From Pseudomonadota bacterium (GTDB taxonomy: Bacteria > Pseudomonadota > Alphaproteobacteria > Kiloniellales > J153), in assembly GCA_022572105.1 (NCBI GenBank), contig JACZWN010000205.1, positions 1 through 5,666 on the forward strand: a DNA stretch of 5,666 nucleotides, written 5' to 3'. This document shows, piece after piece, positions 1 through 5,549 of the stretch (position 1 is the stretch's first letter; each line of letters opens with the position of its first letter). Below the pieces are notes generated by a model. It worked only from the letters and a program-made list of their open reading frames with translations, was not told the DNA's origin and did no database searches. The position numbers were made by a program, and so were the translations under genes.

Positions 1-2
1 CG

Positions 3-158
3 CAGCGGCTGTAGCGGCGTGCTATGCTCGGTGGCCGCCGCCGGTCCGGTCGCCAGAACGGTCGCCAAAACGCTCGAGGCACCCGCAACCAGCAGACCGA
101 CGATCAGGGCCGGAACGAGACGGCGGAGCCGGTGACACTCAGCGGGGGAAACGCTCAT
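3..158 (-). CDS. N-terminus of an unidentified exported protein (runs off left edge)
   Basis: Only the first 52 codons are inside the window, and the reading frame is open to the left edge. The start begins MSVSPAECHRLRRLVPALIV: a short Arg-rich n-region, then a hydrophobic stretch of about 25 residues ending in Ala-rich TGPAAATE, which reads as a Sec signal peptide with a possible cleavage site after AAA near residue 42. The mature part seen here is too short to assign a family. The ATG lies inside the end of the preceding 46-codon gene, in another frame, with a 20-base overlap. No clear Shine-Dalgarno is visible, so translation is probably coupled to that gene; a TTG six codons upstream is an alternative start. 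The product is probably periplasmic or membrane-anchored. I do not recognise it. Confidence 0.5.
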   Translation of the reverse strand, partial: MSVSPAECHRLRRLVPALIVGLLVAGASSVLATVLATGPAAATEHSTPLQPL

Positions 159-279
159 CGGGTAATACTTTTTCAACGGCCGTGGTGGGCGGCGGGATTT
201 CCCAGGTCGCCAGGTACGCGCCGCCGCCGACCAGCACGGCGAGAACGATGACAATCAAGACCAAGCTCAATTTTCGCAT
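139..279 (-). CDS. Small single-span membrane or secreted protein, 46 aa, function unknown
   Basis: The frame reads ATG to TGA and encodes 46 residues. It has a basic start (MRKLS), a hydrophobic segment at about residues 4-24 (LSLVLIVIVLAVLVGGGAYL), then a short polar tail containing WEIPPPTTAVEKVLPDERFP. The layout is a typical N-terminal membrane anchor or uncleaved signal sequence followed by a Pro-rich periplasmic tail of about 20 residues. From memory, small proteins with a W-[DE]-I-P-x-P-T-x-x-VEKV-P-x-x-RFP tail occur in alphaproteobacteria without a known function; I could not check this here. It is the first gene of a minus-strand pair, and its 3' end overlaps the next gene by 20 bases, as in a coupled operon. 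No strong ribosome binding site precedes the ATG. It is too short to be certain, but the hydrophobicity pattern and the coupling support a real gene. Confidence 0.6.
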   Translation of the reverse strand: MRKLSLVLIVIVLAVLVGGGAYLATWEIPPPTTAVEKVLPDERFPR

Positions 280-532
280 GGAGTTTATTGACGAAGGCTA
301 AAGGAACGAGACGCTGCACCATACACCTGGGCCGCCAGGGACGCCTCCCGTGACAGCTTCGCCGACGAATCGGCGGGGACTTGCAATGTACCGCGGTGCA
401 TATGCTAGGTTTCGACTGTGGCGAATTTGCGGCAGTCTATACGCTCGCCCCGCGTCCATGCAACGGCGCCGCGACCCCCGCGCCAGCACGACGGCGCCGC
501 GACGAAGAAAGCGTTTCAACCCGGAACTCGTC
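280..532. other. Divergent intergenic region / aroK leader
   Basis: This stretch of about 250 bases separates the minus-strand small gene from aroK and should hold promoters for both directions. It is locally more AT-rich at about 380-445. Weak sigma70-like boxes are visible (TTGCAA at 381-386 and TATGCT at 401-406), but their 14-base spacing is poor, so I do not call a promoter. A 5-bp inverted repeat (CCTGG/CCAGG) lies at 326-339. The aroK frame stays open upstream as far as an ATG at 350, but the extra residues are Arg-rich, not kinase-like, and look like chance coding in GC-rich DNA. No convincing gene is seen here. Confidence 0.5.
463..503. repeat. 13-base direct repeat in the aroK leader
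   Basis: ACGGCGCCGCGAC occurs at 463-475 and again, identically, at 491-503, so the copies start 28 bases apart. Each copy contains the 6-base palindrome GGCGCC. The pair sits 30-70 bases upstream of the aroK start. It may be a leftover duplication, or paired sites for a DNA-binding protein; nothing else in the sequence decides between these. Confidence 0.6.
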
Positions 533-1162
533 ATGCCGGCTGCCAAGCCAATACCCCCAAGGCTAACGCCAATGCCCCCAAGGCTAACAAAGGTCCCGCG
601 AACGATCGTGCTCGTCGGTCTGATGGGCGCGGGCAAGAGCTGTATCGGGCGTCGGTTGGCGGCGCAGCTGGCGCTCGATTTCGTCGACGCCGACGCGGAA
701 ATCGAGCGGGCGGCGGGCTGTTCCATCGAGGAGATCTTCGAGCGCCACGGCGAGACCGCGTTCCGCGACGGCGAGCGCCGGGTCATCGCCCGCCTGCTGA
801 ACCAGCCGATCCACGTCCTGGCGACCGGCGGCGGCTCGTTCATGGACCCGCGCACCAGATCGGAGATTCGCGGGCGCGCCATAACGGTCTGGCTGCGCGC
901 CGACCTGGAGTTGCTGCTCAAGCGAACCGGGCGGCGCAGCAACCGCCCGTTGCTCAAGCGCGGCAACCCGAGGGAAATCCTGGAAAAGCTGATCGCCGAA
1001 CGCTACCCGGTCTACGGCCAGGCGGACGTCATCGTGGACAGCGCGGACGGCCCGCCCGAGGCCACCGTCGAGCGGGTGCGCGCGGCGATCGAGGCATACC
1101 TGGCCGCCCACCCCATGGCGGCGGCGGGGGAACCGCGTCTTGCGGAGGACGCGGGCAGGTGA
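533..1162 (+). CDS. aroK: Shikimate kinase (AroK)
   Basis: This cytoplasmic enzyme transfers phosphate from ATP to shikimate, giving shikimate 3-phosphate, the fifth step of the shikimate pathway to chorismate. With the ATG at 533 the product has 209 residues; the kinase body is about 170, so there is a 20-residue N-terminal lead and a short Ala-rich C-terminal tail. Visible motifs are the P-loop GLMGAGKS (29-36), the shikimate-binding DAD (Asp54), Arg78 in ETAFRDGE, GGG (99-101), the lid arginine in RPLL (Arg138), and Arg157 in ERYPVY. All expected substrate and nucleotide residues are present. The start is uncertain: the ATG at 572 (residue 14) has AAGG nine bases upstream, a better ribosome binding site than the weak GGA before 533, and would give 196 residues. 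The gene overlaps aroB by four bases (GTGA) and is followed by a CNNM/CorC-type gene. Confidence 0.96.
   Translation: MPAAKPIPPRLTPMPPRLTKVPRTIVLVGLMGAGKSCIGRRLAAQLALDFVDADAEIERAAGCSIEEIFERHGETAFRDGERRVIARLLNQPIHVLATGGGSFMDPRTRSEIRGRAITVWLRADLELLLKRTGRRSNRPLLKRGNPREILEKLIAERYPVYGQADVIVDSADGPPEATVERVRAAIEAYLAAHPMAAAGEPRLAEDAGR
547..588 (+). repeat. 21-base tandem duplication at the 5' end of aroK
   Basis: Two adjacent 21-base units, 547-567 and 568-588, match at 20 of 21 positions. The only difference is A at 553 versus G at 574, which turns ATA (Ile7) in the first unit into ATG (Met14) in the second. The unit is in frame with aroK and gives a seven-residue repeat, PIPPRLT then PMPPRLT (residues 6-19), just before the first strand of the kinase fold. 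Each unit contains CCCCCAAGG; the AAGG of the first unit is placed like a Shine-Dalgarno for the ATG in the second. Confidence 0.9.
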
Positions 1163-2274
1163 GCAGCCACGAACGCCAACGCGTCGCGCTCGGCGAGCGC
1201 AGCTACGATATCCTGGTGGGCGACGATCTGATCGCCGAGGCCGGCCGGCACATGGCGCCGGTCCTGCGTCGGAAGCGGGTATTCGTGATCACCGACACGA
1301 CCGTCGCCGGGCTTCATCTGGCGGCGCTCGAACGCGCGCTCGACGAGGCGGGCATCGCCTACGAGACCGTCGTCCTGCCGCCCGGCGAGCGGACCAAGGA
1401 CTTCGAGCAACTCGAGACCCTGGTCGAGCGGCTGCTCGAGATGAGGGTCGAGCGGGACGACGCGCTGGTCGCGCTCGGCGGCGGCGTGATCGGCGACCTG
1501 ACGGGCTTTGCGGCGGCGATCCTGCTGCGCGGAGTGGATTTCATCCAGATCCCGACCACGCTGCTGGCCCAGGTGGACAGCGCGGTCGGCGGCAAGACCG
1601 GGATCAACTCGAAGCACGGCAAGAACCTGATCGGCTGCTTTCACCAGCCGCGCCTGGTGCTCGCCGACACCGACGTGCTGTCGACCCTGCCCCGGCGCGA
1701 ACTGCTCGCCGGTTACGCCGAGGTGGTCAAGTACGGACTGGCCTACGACCCGGACTTCTTCACCTGGCTGGAGGGGCACGGGAACAGCCTGATCGAGGGC
1801 GACCGAGACGCCCGGCGCCACGCCGTGTTGACCGGCTGCGCCGTCAAGGCCGCCGTCGTCGCCGAGGACGAGCGCGAGGCCGGCACGCGCGCGCTGCTCA
1901 ACCTGGGCCATACCTTCGGCCACGCGATCGAGGTCGAAACCGGTTACGGCGGCGAGTTCCTGCACGGTGAAGCGGTGGCGGTCGGTCTGGTCATGGCGTT
2001 CGACCTGTCGGCGCGGCTTGGGCTTTGCCCCGCGGAGGACGCGGCGCGGGTGCGCCGCCATCTGGCCGCCGTCGGTCTATCCACCGGGCTCGACGCGACG
2101 GGCGGGCGGGTATGGAGCGCGCCGGGCTTGCTCGCGCACATGGCGCGCGACAAGAAGGTCAAGGACGGCCGGATCGTCTTCGTGCTGGCGCGCGGTATCG
2201 GACGCGCCTTCCTGAGCGACCAAGTCGACCCGGCCGACGTGGAGGCCCTTTTGACGAGCGCGATCGCCGCGTAG
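1159..2274 (+). CDS. aroB: 3-dehydroquinate synthase (AroB)
   Basis: This cytoplasmic, NAD+- and divalent metal-dependent enzyme converts DAHP to 3-dehydroquinate, the second step of the shikimate pathway. The 371-residue product has the normal length for the family. The N-terminal nucleotide-binding half shows VITDTTV (43-49), PPGERTK (74-80) and GGGVIGDLTGF (107-117). IPTTLLAQVDSAVGGKTGIN (131-150) and the lysines of SKHGKN follow. The zinc ligands are in place: Glu188 in GYAEVVKYG, His251 in NLGHTFGHAIE and His269 in LHGEAVAVG. The start is taken as the GTG at 1159: GGAGG lies ten bases upstream (1144-1148), and the GTGA overlap with the aroK stop implies translational coupling. The frame is open further upstream across aroK, but that part is Arg/Pro-rich and not homologous to anything expected. 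No catalytic residue is missing. Confidence 0.98.
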   Translation: MSSHERQRVALGERSYDILVGDDLIAEAGRHMAPVLRRKRVFVITDTTVAGLHLAALERALDEAGIAYETVVLPPGERTKDFEQLETLVERLLEMRVERDDALVALGGGVIGDLTGFAAAILLRGVDFIQIPTTLLAQVDSAVGGKTGINSKHGKNLIGCFHQPRLVLADTDVLSTLPRRELLAGYAEVVKYGLAYDPDFFTWLEGHGNSLIEGDRDARRHAVLTGCAVKAAVVAEDEREAGTRALLNLGHTFGHAIEVETGYGGEFLHGEAVAVGLVMAFDLSARLGLCPAEDAARVRRHLAAVGLSTGLDATGGRVWSAPGLLAHMARDKKVKDGRIVFVLARGIGRAFLSDQVDPADVEALLTSAIAA

Positions 2275-2289
2275 TCGAGCGGGCGGGCC

Positions 2290-2331
2290 GCCTCGGCCCG
2301 GCCGGAGCGCGGCCGAGGCAAGACAGCTTTT
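2290..2331 (+). terminator. Stem-loop between aroB and the CorC-type gene, possible weak terminator or attenuator
   Basis: GCCTCGGCC (2290-2298) pairs perfectly with GGCCGAGGC (2311-2319), giving a 9-bp GC-rich stem with a 12-base loop, 16 bases after the aroB stop. Only four T residues follow (2328-2331), eight bases beyond the stem, so this is not a canonical intrinsic terminator. It could reduce read-through, protect the upstream aroKB message, or be incidental in GC-rich DNA. Confidence 0.35.
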
Positions 2332-2350
2332 CGAGAAAAAGACGGCAACC

Positions 2351-3661
2351 ATGGAAATGGAAATCCTGATTACCATCGCCGCCATCCTGGCGCTGCTCGT
2401 GCTGTCCGCGTTCTTTTCGGGGTCGGAGACCTCGTTGACCGCGGCATCGATCCCGAGAATGCACACGCTGGCCCGCCAGGGCGACCGCAGGGCGGACCTG
2501 GTCAACGCGCTGTGGCGTCGGAAGGAGCGGCTGATCGGCGCGATCCTGCTGGGCAACAACCTGGTCAATATCATGGCCTCGGCGCTCGCCACCGGCGTGC
2601 TGATCGGCCTGTTCGGCGACGCGGGCGTCGTCTATGCGATGGTCATCATGACATTCTTGGTCTTGGTTTTCGCCGAGGTCCTGCCGAAGACCTACGCGAT
2701 CCACCACGCGGATCGCCTGGCGCTGAAGGTGGCGCCGGTCCTGCGGGTGGTCGTCTTCCTGCTGTTTCCGATCACCCACGCCGTGCACGTGCTGGTGCGC
2801 GCCACCTTCAAGCTGTTCGGCATCGAGATGTCGGCGACCTTGAGCTCCGAGCATTCGGAGGAGGAGCTGCGCGGCGCCATCGACCTGCACGCCGGCGAGG
2901 GCGAGGAGGTGCGCCACGAGCGGGCCATGCTGCGCTCGATCCTCGACCTGGCGGACGTGGAAGTCTCGGAAATCATCACGCACCGCAAACAAGTGAGCTC
3001 GATCGACGCCAACCTGCCGCCGGCCGAGATCGTCGGCGCGGCGATCGAGAGCCCGCACACCCGTCTGCCGCTGTGGAAGGACGAGCCCGACAACATCGTC
3101 GGCGTGCTGCATGCCAAGGCGCTGCTGCGCGCCGTGCAGGAGCTACCCGGCAACCTCGACGAGCTCGACGTGCTGGCGATCGCCAACCCGCCCTGGTTCA
3201 TTCCCGAATCCACCGACCTCCTGTCCCAGCTTCAGGCGTTCCGCGCCCGCCGCCAGCATTTCGCCATCGTGGTCGACGAATACGGCGAGGTGCTCGGCAT
3301 CGTGACGCTCGAGGACATCCTCGAGGAGATCGTCGGCGAGATCGAGGACGAGCACGACGTCGTGATCGAAGGCGTCAAGCTGCAAAAGGACGGCTCCATC
3401 GTGGTCGACGGCGCGGTCACGATCCGGGATCTCAACCGGCAGTTCGATTGGGAGCTGCCCGACGAGGAGGCGGCCACGGTCGCCGGCCTGGTGCTCTACG
3501 AGGCGCGCCGCATCCCCGAGACCGGCCAGACCTTCGTGTTCCATGGTTTCCGGTTCGAGATCCTGCGCCGGCAGCGCAACCAGATCACCTCGCTCAAGAT
3601 CACGCCGCTCGCCGAGGGCGGCCTGGGCGCGCTCGCCGCCAGCGACCCGGCGCCAAGCTGA
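2351..3661 (+). CDS. CNNM/CorC-type membrane protein (DUF21-CBS-CBS-CorC_HlyC), probable divalent-cation transporter
   Basis: This 436-residue inner-membrane protein has the full domain order of the CNNM/CorC (HlyC/CorC, YfjD-like) family. A DUF21 membrane domain spans about residues 1-180, with hydrophobic segments near 5-24, 62-88, 92-112 and 126-150 and the motifs FFSGSETSLTA (21-31), GNNLVN (68-73) and FAEVLPKTYA (107-116). A linker EHSEEELRGAI follows. The CBS pair covers about 205-335; the second is clear in FAIVVDEYGEVLGIVTLEDIL (304-324). The C-terminal CorC_HlyC domain runs from about 348 to 422. Family members in bacteria are Mg2+ (and Co2+) transporters or efflux factors, with ATP or adenosine nucleotides bound by the CBS pair; the older hemolysin label is misleading. 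The gene follows aroB after 76 bases, on the same strand, and may be co-transcribed. The ATG at 2351 is used; an in-frame ATG at 2357 is also possible, and neither has a strong ribosome binding site. Confidence 0.93.
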   Translation: MEMEILITIAAILALLVLSAFFSGSETSLTAASIPRMHTLARQGDRRADLVNALWRRKERLIGAILLGNNLVNIMASALATGVLIGLFGDAGVVYAMVIMTFLVLVFAEVLPKTYAIHHADRLALKVAPVLRVVVFLLFPITHAVHVLVRATFKLFGIEMSATLSSEHSEEELRGAIDLHAGEGEEVRHERAMLRSILDLADVEVSEIITHRKQVSSIDANLPPAEIVGAAIESPHTRLPLWKDEPDNIVGVLHAKALLRAVQELPGNLDELDVLAIANPPWFIPESTDLLSQLQAFRARRQHFAIVVDEYGEVLGIVTLEDILEEIVGEIEDEHDVVIEGVKLQKDGSIVVDGAVTIRDLNRQFDWELPDEEAATVAGLVLYEARRIPETGQTFVFHGFRFEILRRQRNQITSLKITPLAEGGLGALAASDPAPS

Positions 3662-3691
3662 AGACCGCCCCCGCCGCGCGGGCAGCCAATG

Positions 3692-3719
3692 TTGACGAAC
3701 CGCCGCGGCCAACTATAGT
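3692..3719 (+). promoter_or_regulatory. Near-consensus sigma70 promoter for the DUF2889 gene
   Basis: TTGACG at 3692-3697 (5 of 6 to the -35 consensus) and TATAGT at 3714-3719 (5 of 6 to the -10 consensus) are separated by 16 bases, in a 91-base gap between stop and start codons. Transcription would start near 3726, leaving a leader of about 27 bases before the ATG at 3753. This is the best promoter-like sequence I see in the window and suggests that the downstream gene is a separate transcription unit from the aro/CorC genes. Confidence 0.72.
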
Positions 3720-3752
3720 GCGCCGCTGGATTCCCCAAACCGACAGGCCGCC

Positions 3753-4307
3753 ATGCCCCTCCCGCCCCCCGTCGAACGCGACCACCTGCACACCCGTACC
3801 ATGGAATTCCGCGGCTACCAGCGCGCCGACGGCCTGTGGGACATCGACGCGCGCCTGACCGACGTCAAGACCTACGACTTCCCCAACGAGTTCCGCGGCG
3901 TGATCGAGGCCGACGAACCGCTCCACGACATGTGGCTGCGCGTCACCATCGACGAGGACTTCGTCGTGCGCGACATCGAGGCGGTGACCGACGGCGCGCC
4001 GTTCCAGGCCTGCCCGGCGATCACGCCGAACTTCAAGAAGATGATCGGCGCCCGGATGCAGCGCGGCTGGCGCGCCGAGGTCCGCGAGCGCCTCGGCGGG
4101 GTCGAGGGCTGCACCCATCTGGTCGAGGCCTTGGGGGCCTTCGCCACGGTCGCCTATCAGACGCTCTACCCGACGCTCGCCAAGAAGCGCAAGGAGCGGC
4201 CGCGCATGGGCAAACCGCCGCTCGTCGACAGCTGCCATGCCTTCCGCAGCGACGGCGAGATCGTCGAGAAGCGCTGGCCCGAGTTCTACACCGGGTCAAA
4301 GAGCTAA
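3753..4307 (+). CDS. DUF2889 family protein, function unknown
   Basis: The 184-residue, soluble-looking product matches the DUF2889 pattern recalled for proteobacteria: LHTRTMEFRGYQRADGLWDI (12-31) followed by DARLTDVKTY, then LHDMWLRVTID (57-67), a central Cys (87), GWRAEVRERLGG (105-116), GCTHLVEAL (119-127) and a late DSCHAF (159-164). There is no signal peptide or membrane span, so it is probably cytoplasmic. The family has no established function. The invariant-looking polar set His58, Cys87, Cys120, His122, Cys161 and His162 could bind a metal, but that is inference. The ATG at 3753 is chosen over the one at 3801 because conserved residues (HTR) lie before the second; an AGG at 3745-3747 gives a modest ribosome binding site. 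The gene has its own strong promoter and converges on the MFS gene, with seven bases between stops. Confidence 0.9.
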   Translation: MPLPPPVERDHLHTRTMEFRGYQRADGLWDIDARLTDVKTYDFPNEFRGVIEADEPLHDMWLRVTIDEDFVVRDIEAVTDGAPFQACPAITPNFKKMIGARMQRGWRAEVRERLGGVEGCTHLVEALGAFATVAYQTLYPTLAKKRKERPRMGKPPLVDSCHAFRSDGEIVEKRWPEFYTGSKS

Positions 4308-4314
4308 ATTCACT

Positions 4315-5508
4315 TCAGGCAGACGCCGCTGCCACCGCCCGCCGGTGCCGGCGGAACAGGCCCACGCAGGCGAGCGCGCACAGCATCATCGCGCTGGCGA
4401 AATAGATCGGCGCAGCGGGACTGCCGGACAGATCCCGGGCCAATCCGGCGAGCGGCGGCAGCGCGCCCATACCGGCGTAGTACCAAGTGTAGAACAGCCC
4501 CATCCCCAGGGCCCGATTGTCCGCGCGCAGCGTCTCGGACACCAGCGCCATGATCGGCCCGGCCGGCGCCCAGGCGAGAACGCCGAAGGCAACGAACAGA
4601 AGCAAGGGCGAGTCGGCCCAGGGCAGGACCGCGCAGATCGCGACGGCCGCGGTCAGCGAGGCCGCCATTACCAGATTCGGACAGCTCCAGCGCTGGGCCA
4701 GGTAGCCGCCGAGCGGGATGGTTCCGATCCCCAGCCAGGTGCCCAGGCTGACCATCCAGGCGGCCTCTTCCAGCGGCAGCCCGCGCGCGGTCAGAAAGGT
4801 CGGGCCGAAGCTCACGATCAGGATCAGGCCGACGTTGAACAGGGTCCAGGCCGCGGCCGCCAGGGTCACCCCGGCGAGCTCCGCCCGGCCGAGCGCGAAC
4901 AGCCGGCCCGGCGCCAGCGCTGGTTCCGCCTGGCCTGGGGGCGCCAGGTCCGGCGGCGCCCGGTAACCGATCGCGATCAGGGCGAAGGAAACCAGGGCGA
5001 GCACGGCGGTCCCGTAGAACACGACCGGCCAGCCGAGCACGACCGCGGCGGCGCTCTGGCTGACCAGCGCCAGGGCGATCCCGAACGGCCAGCTGTTGAC
5101 CAGAATGGCCATGGCCAGGACCAGTTCGCGCCGGGCGAACCAGTCCATGGTCATCTTGGTGAGCAGGATGTTGAGCAGGACGCCGCCGCAGCCGCTCAAG
5201 GTCCGGCCGACGACGGCGGTGGCGTAGTCGTCCGCCATACCGACCAGGACCCCGCCCACGGCCATCATGGCCAGCCCGGCGAGGACCGCCTGCTTGTCGC
5301 CGAAACGCTTGCCGAGCATCCCACCCGGCAAGGCCAAGACGATGCCCGGCAAGTTGTAGAGCCCGATCAGCGTGCCGAGCATGGTGTAGTCGATGGCCAA
5401 CTCGTCGATCAGAAACGGCGAGACCGAGGCGACCGACTGGAACTGGAAGCCCATGGCGGTCCTGGCCAGGAACAACACCGCCAGGATGAGCCAGCGATTG
5501 GATGCCAT
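4315..5508 (-). CDS. Major facilitator superfamily transporter, 12 membrane spans, substrate unknown
   Basis: The 397-residue inner-membrane protein shows about twelve hydrophobic segments in two groups of six, split by a Pro/Ala-rich central loop at about residues 182-210. The loop 2-3 signature motif of the superfamily is present as GGMLGKRFGDK (62-72), and Arg102 in GRTLSGCGG resembles the conserved fourth-span motif. The N-terminal half has MGFQFQSVASVSPFLIDEL (19-37), and PGIVLALPGGML in span 2 is reminiscent of nitrate/cyanate (NarK/CynX-like) or organic-anion carriers; I cannot name a substrate. The start ATG at 5508 has GAGGA immediately upstream; the frame is open further, but the added residues are Arg-rich and overlap the preceding gene. 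It lies 41 bases after a SnoaL-like gene on the same strand and is probably co-transcribed. The length is ordinary for the superfamily. Confidence 0.93.
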   Translation of the reverse strand: MASNRWLILAVLFLARTAMGFQFQSVASVSPFLIDELAIDYTMLGTLIGLYNLPGIVLALPGGMLGKRFGDKQAVLAGLAMMAVGGVLVGMADDYATAVVGRTLSGCGGVLLNILLTKMTMDWFARRELVLAMAILVNSWPFGIALALVSQSAAAVVLGWPVVFYGTAVLALVSFALIAIGYRAPPDLAPPGQAEPALAPGRLFALGRAELAGVTLAAAAWTLFNVGLILIVSFGPTFLTARGLPLEEAAWMVSLGTWLGIGTIPLGGYLAQRWSCPNLVMAASLTAAVAICAVLPWADSPLLLFVAFGVLAWAPAGPIMALVSETLRADNRALGMGLFYTWYYAGMGALPPLAGLARDLSGSPAAPIYFASAMMLCALACVGLFRRHRRAVAAASA

Positions 5509-5534
5509 GGTCCTCGGTCGGCGCCGGTGGCTAA

Positions 5535-5548
5535 GGCGCGATCGCGCC
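5535..5548. repeat. 14-base perfect palindrome upstream of the MFS gene
   Basis: GGCGCGATCGCGCC is its own reverse complement. It is flanked by CTAA on one side and, offset by one base, TTAG on the other, so the symmetry extends imperfectly over 5531-5553. It lies between the stop codon of the SnoaL-like gene and the MFS start. As RNA it could form a 5-bp GC stem with a GATC loop; as DNA it could be an operator-like site. No poly-T tract follows it in the transcribed direction. Confidence 0.6.
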
Positions 5549-5549
5549 G

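Noticed and set aside
24..251. Plus-strand 75-codon frame at the left end
   Set aside because: Arg-rich and domain-free; the minus strand here has two frames with proper hydrophobic signal or anchor segments.
420..430. GTGGCGAATTTGC as a possible sigma54 promoter upstream of aroK
   Set aside because: The spacing between the GG and GC elements is seven bases, not the required ten.
547..588. Tandem repeat as a CRISPR or mobile-element remnant
   Set aside because: Only two adjacent 21-base units with no spacers, in frame with the start of aroK; simple tandem duplication is sufficient.
418..1158. Open frame fused in front of aroB across all of aroK, suggesting a long two-domain protein
   Set aside because: The upstream part is Arg/Pro/Gly-rich with no domain, lies out of frame over a clear shikimate kinase, and AroB has a normal N-terminus at the GTG at 1159 with a ribosome binding site. 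The openness is a GC-rich artefact.
1012..2061. 349-codon minus-strand frame inside aroB
   Set aside because: Antisense to intact, motif-complete aroB, with a composition typical of a shadow frame.
2251..2280. TTGACG near the end of aroB as a -35 box for the CorC-type gene
   Set aside because: No acceptable -10 hexamer lies 16-18 bases downstream.
2159..3112. 317-codon minus-strand frame covering the end of aroB and the CorC-type gene
   Set aside because: Gln/Asp/Arg/His-rich shadow of two well-supported genes on the other strand; it would cross the intergenic stem-loop and has no domain.
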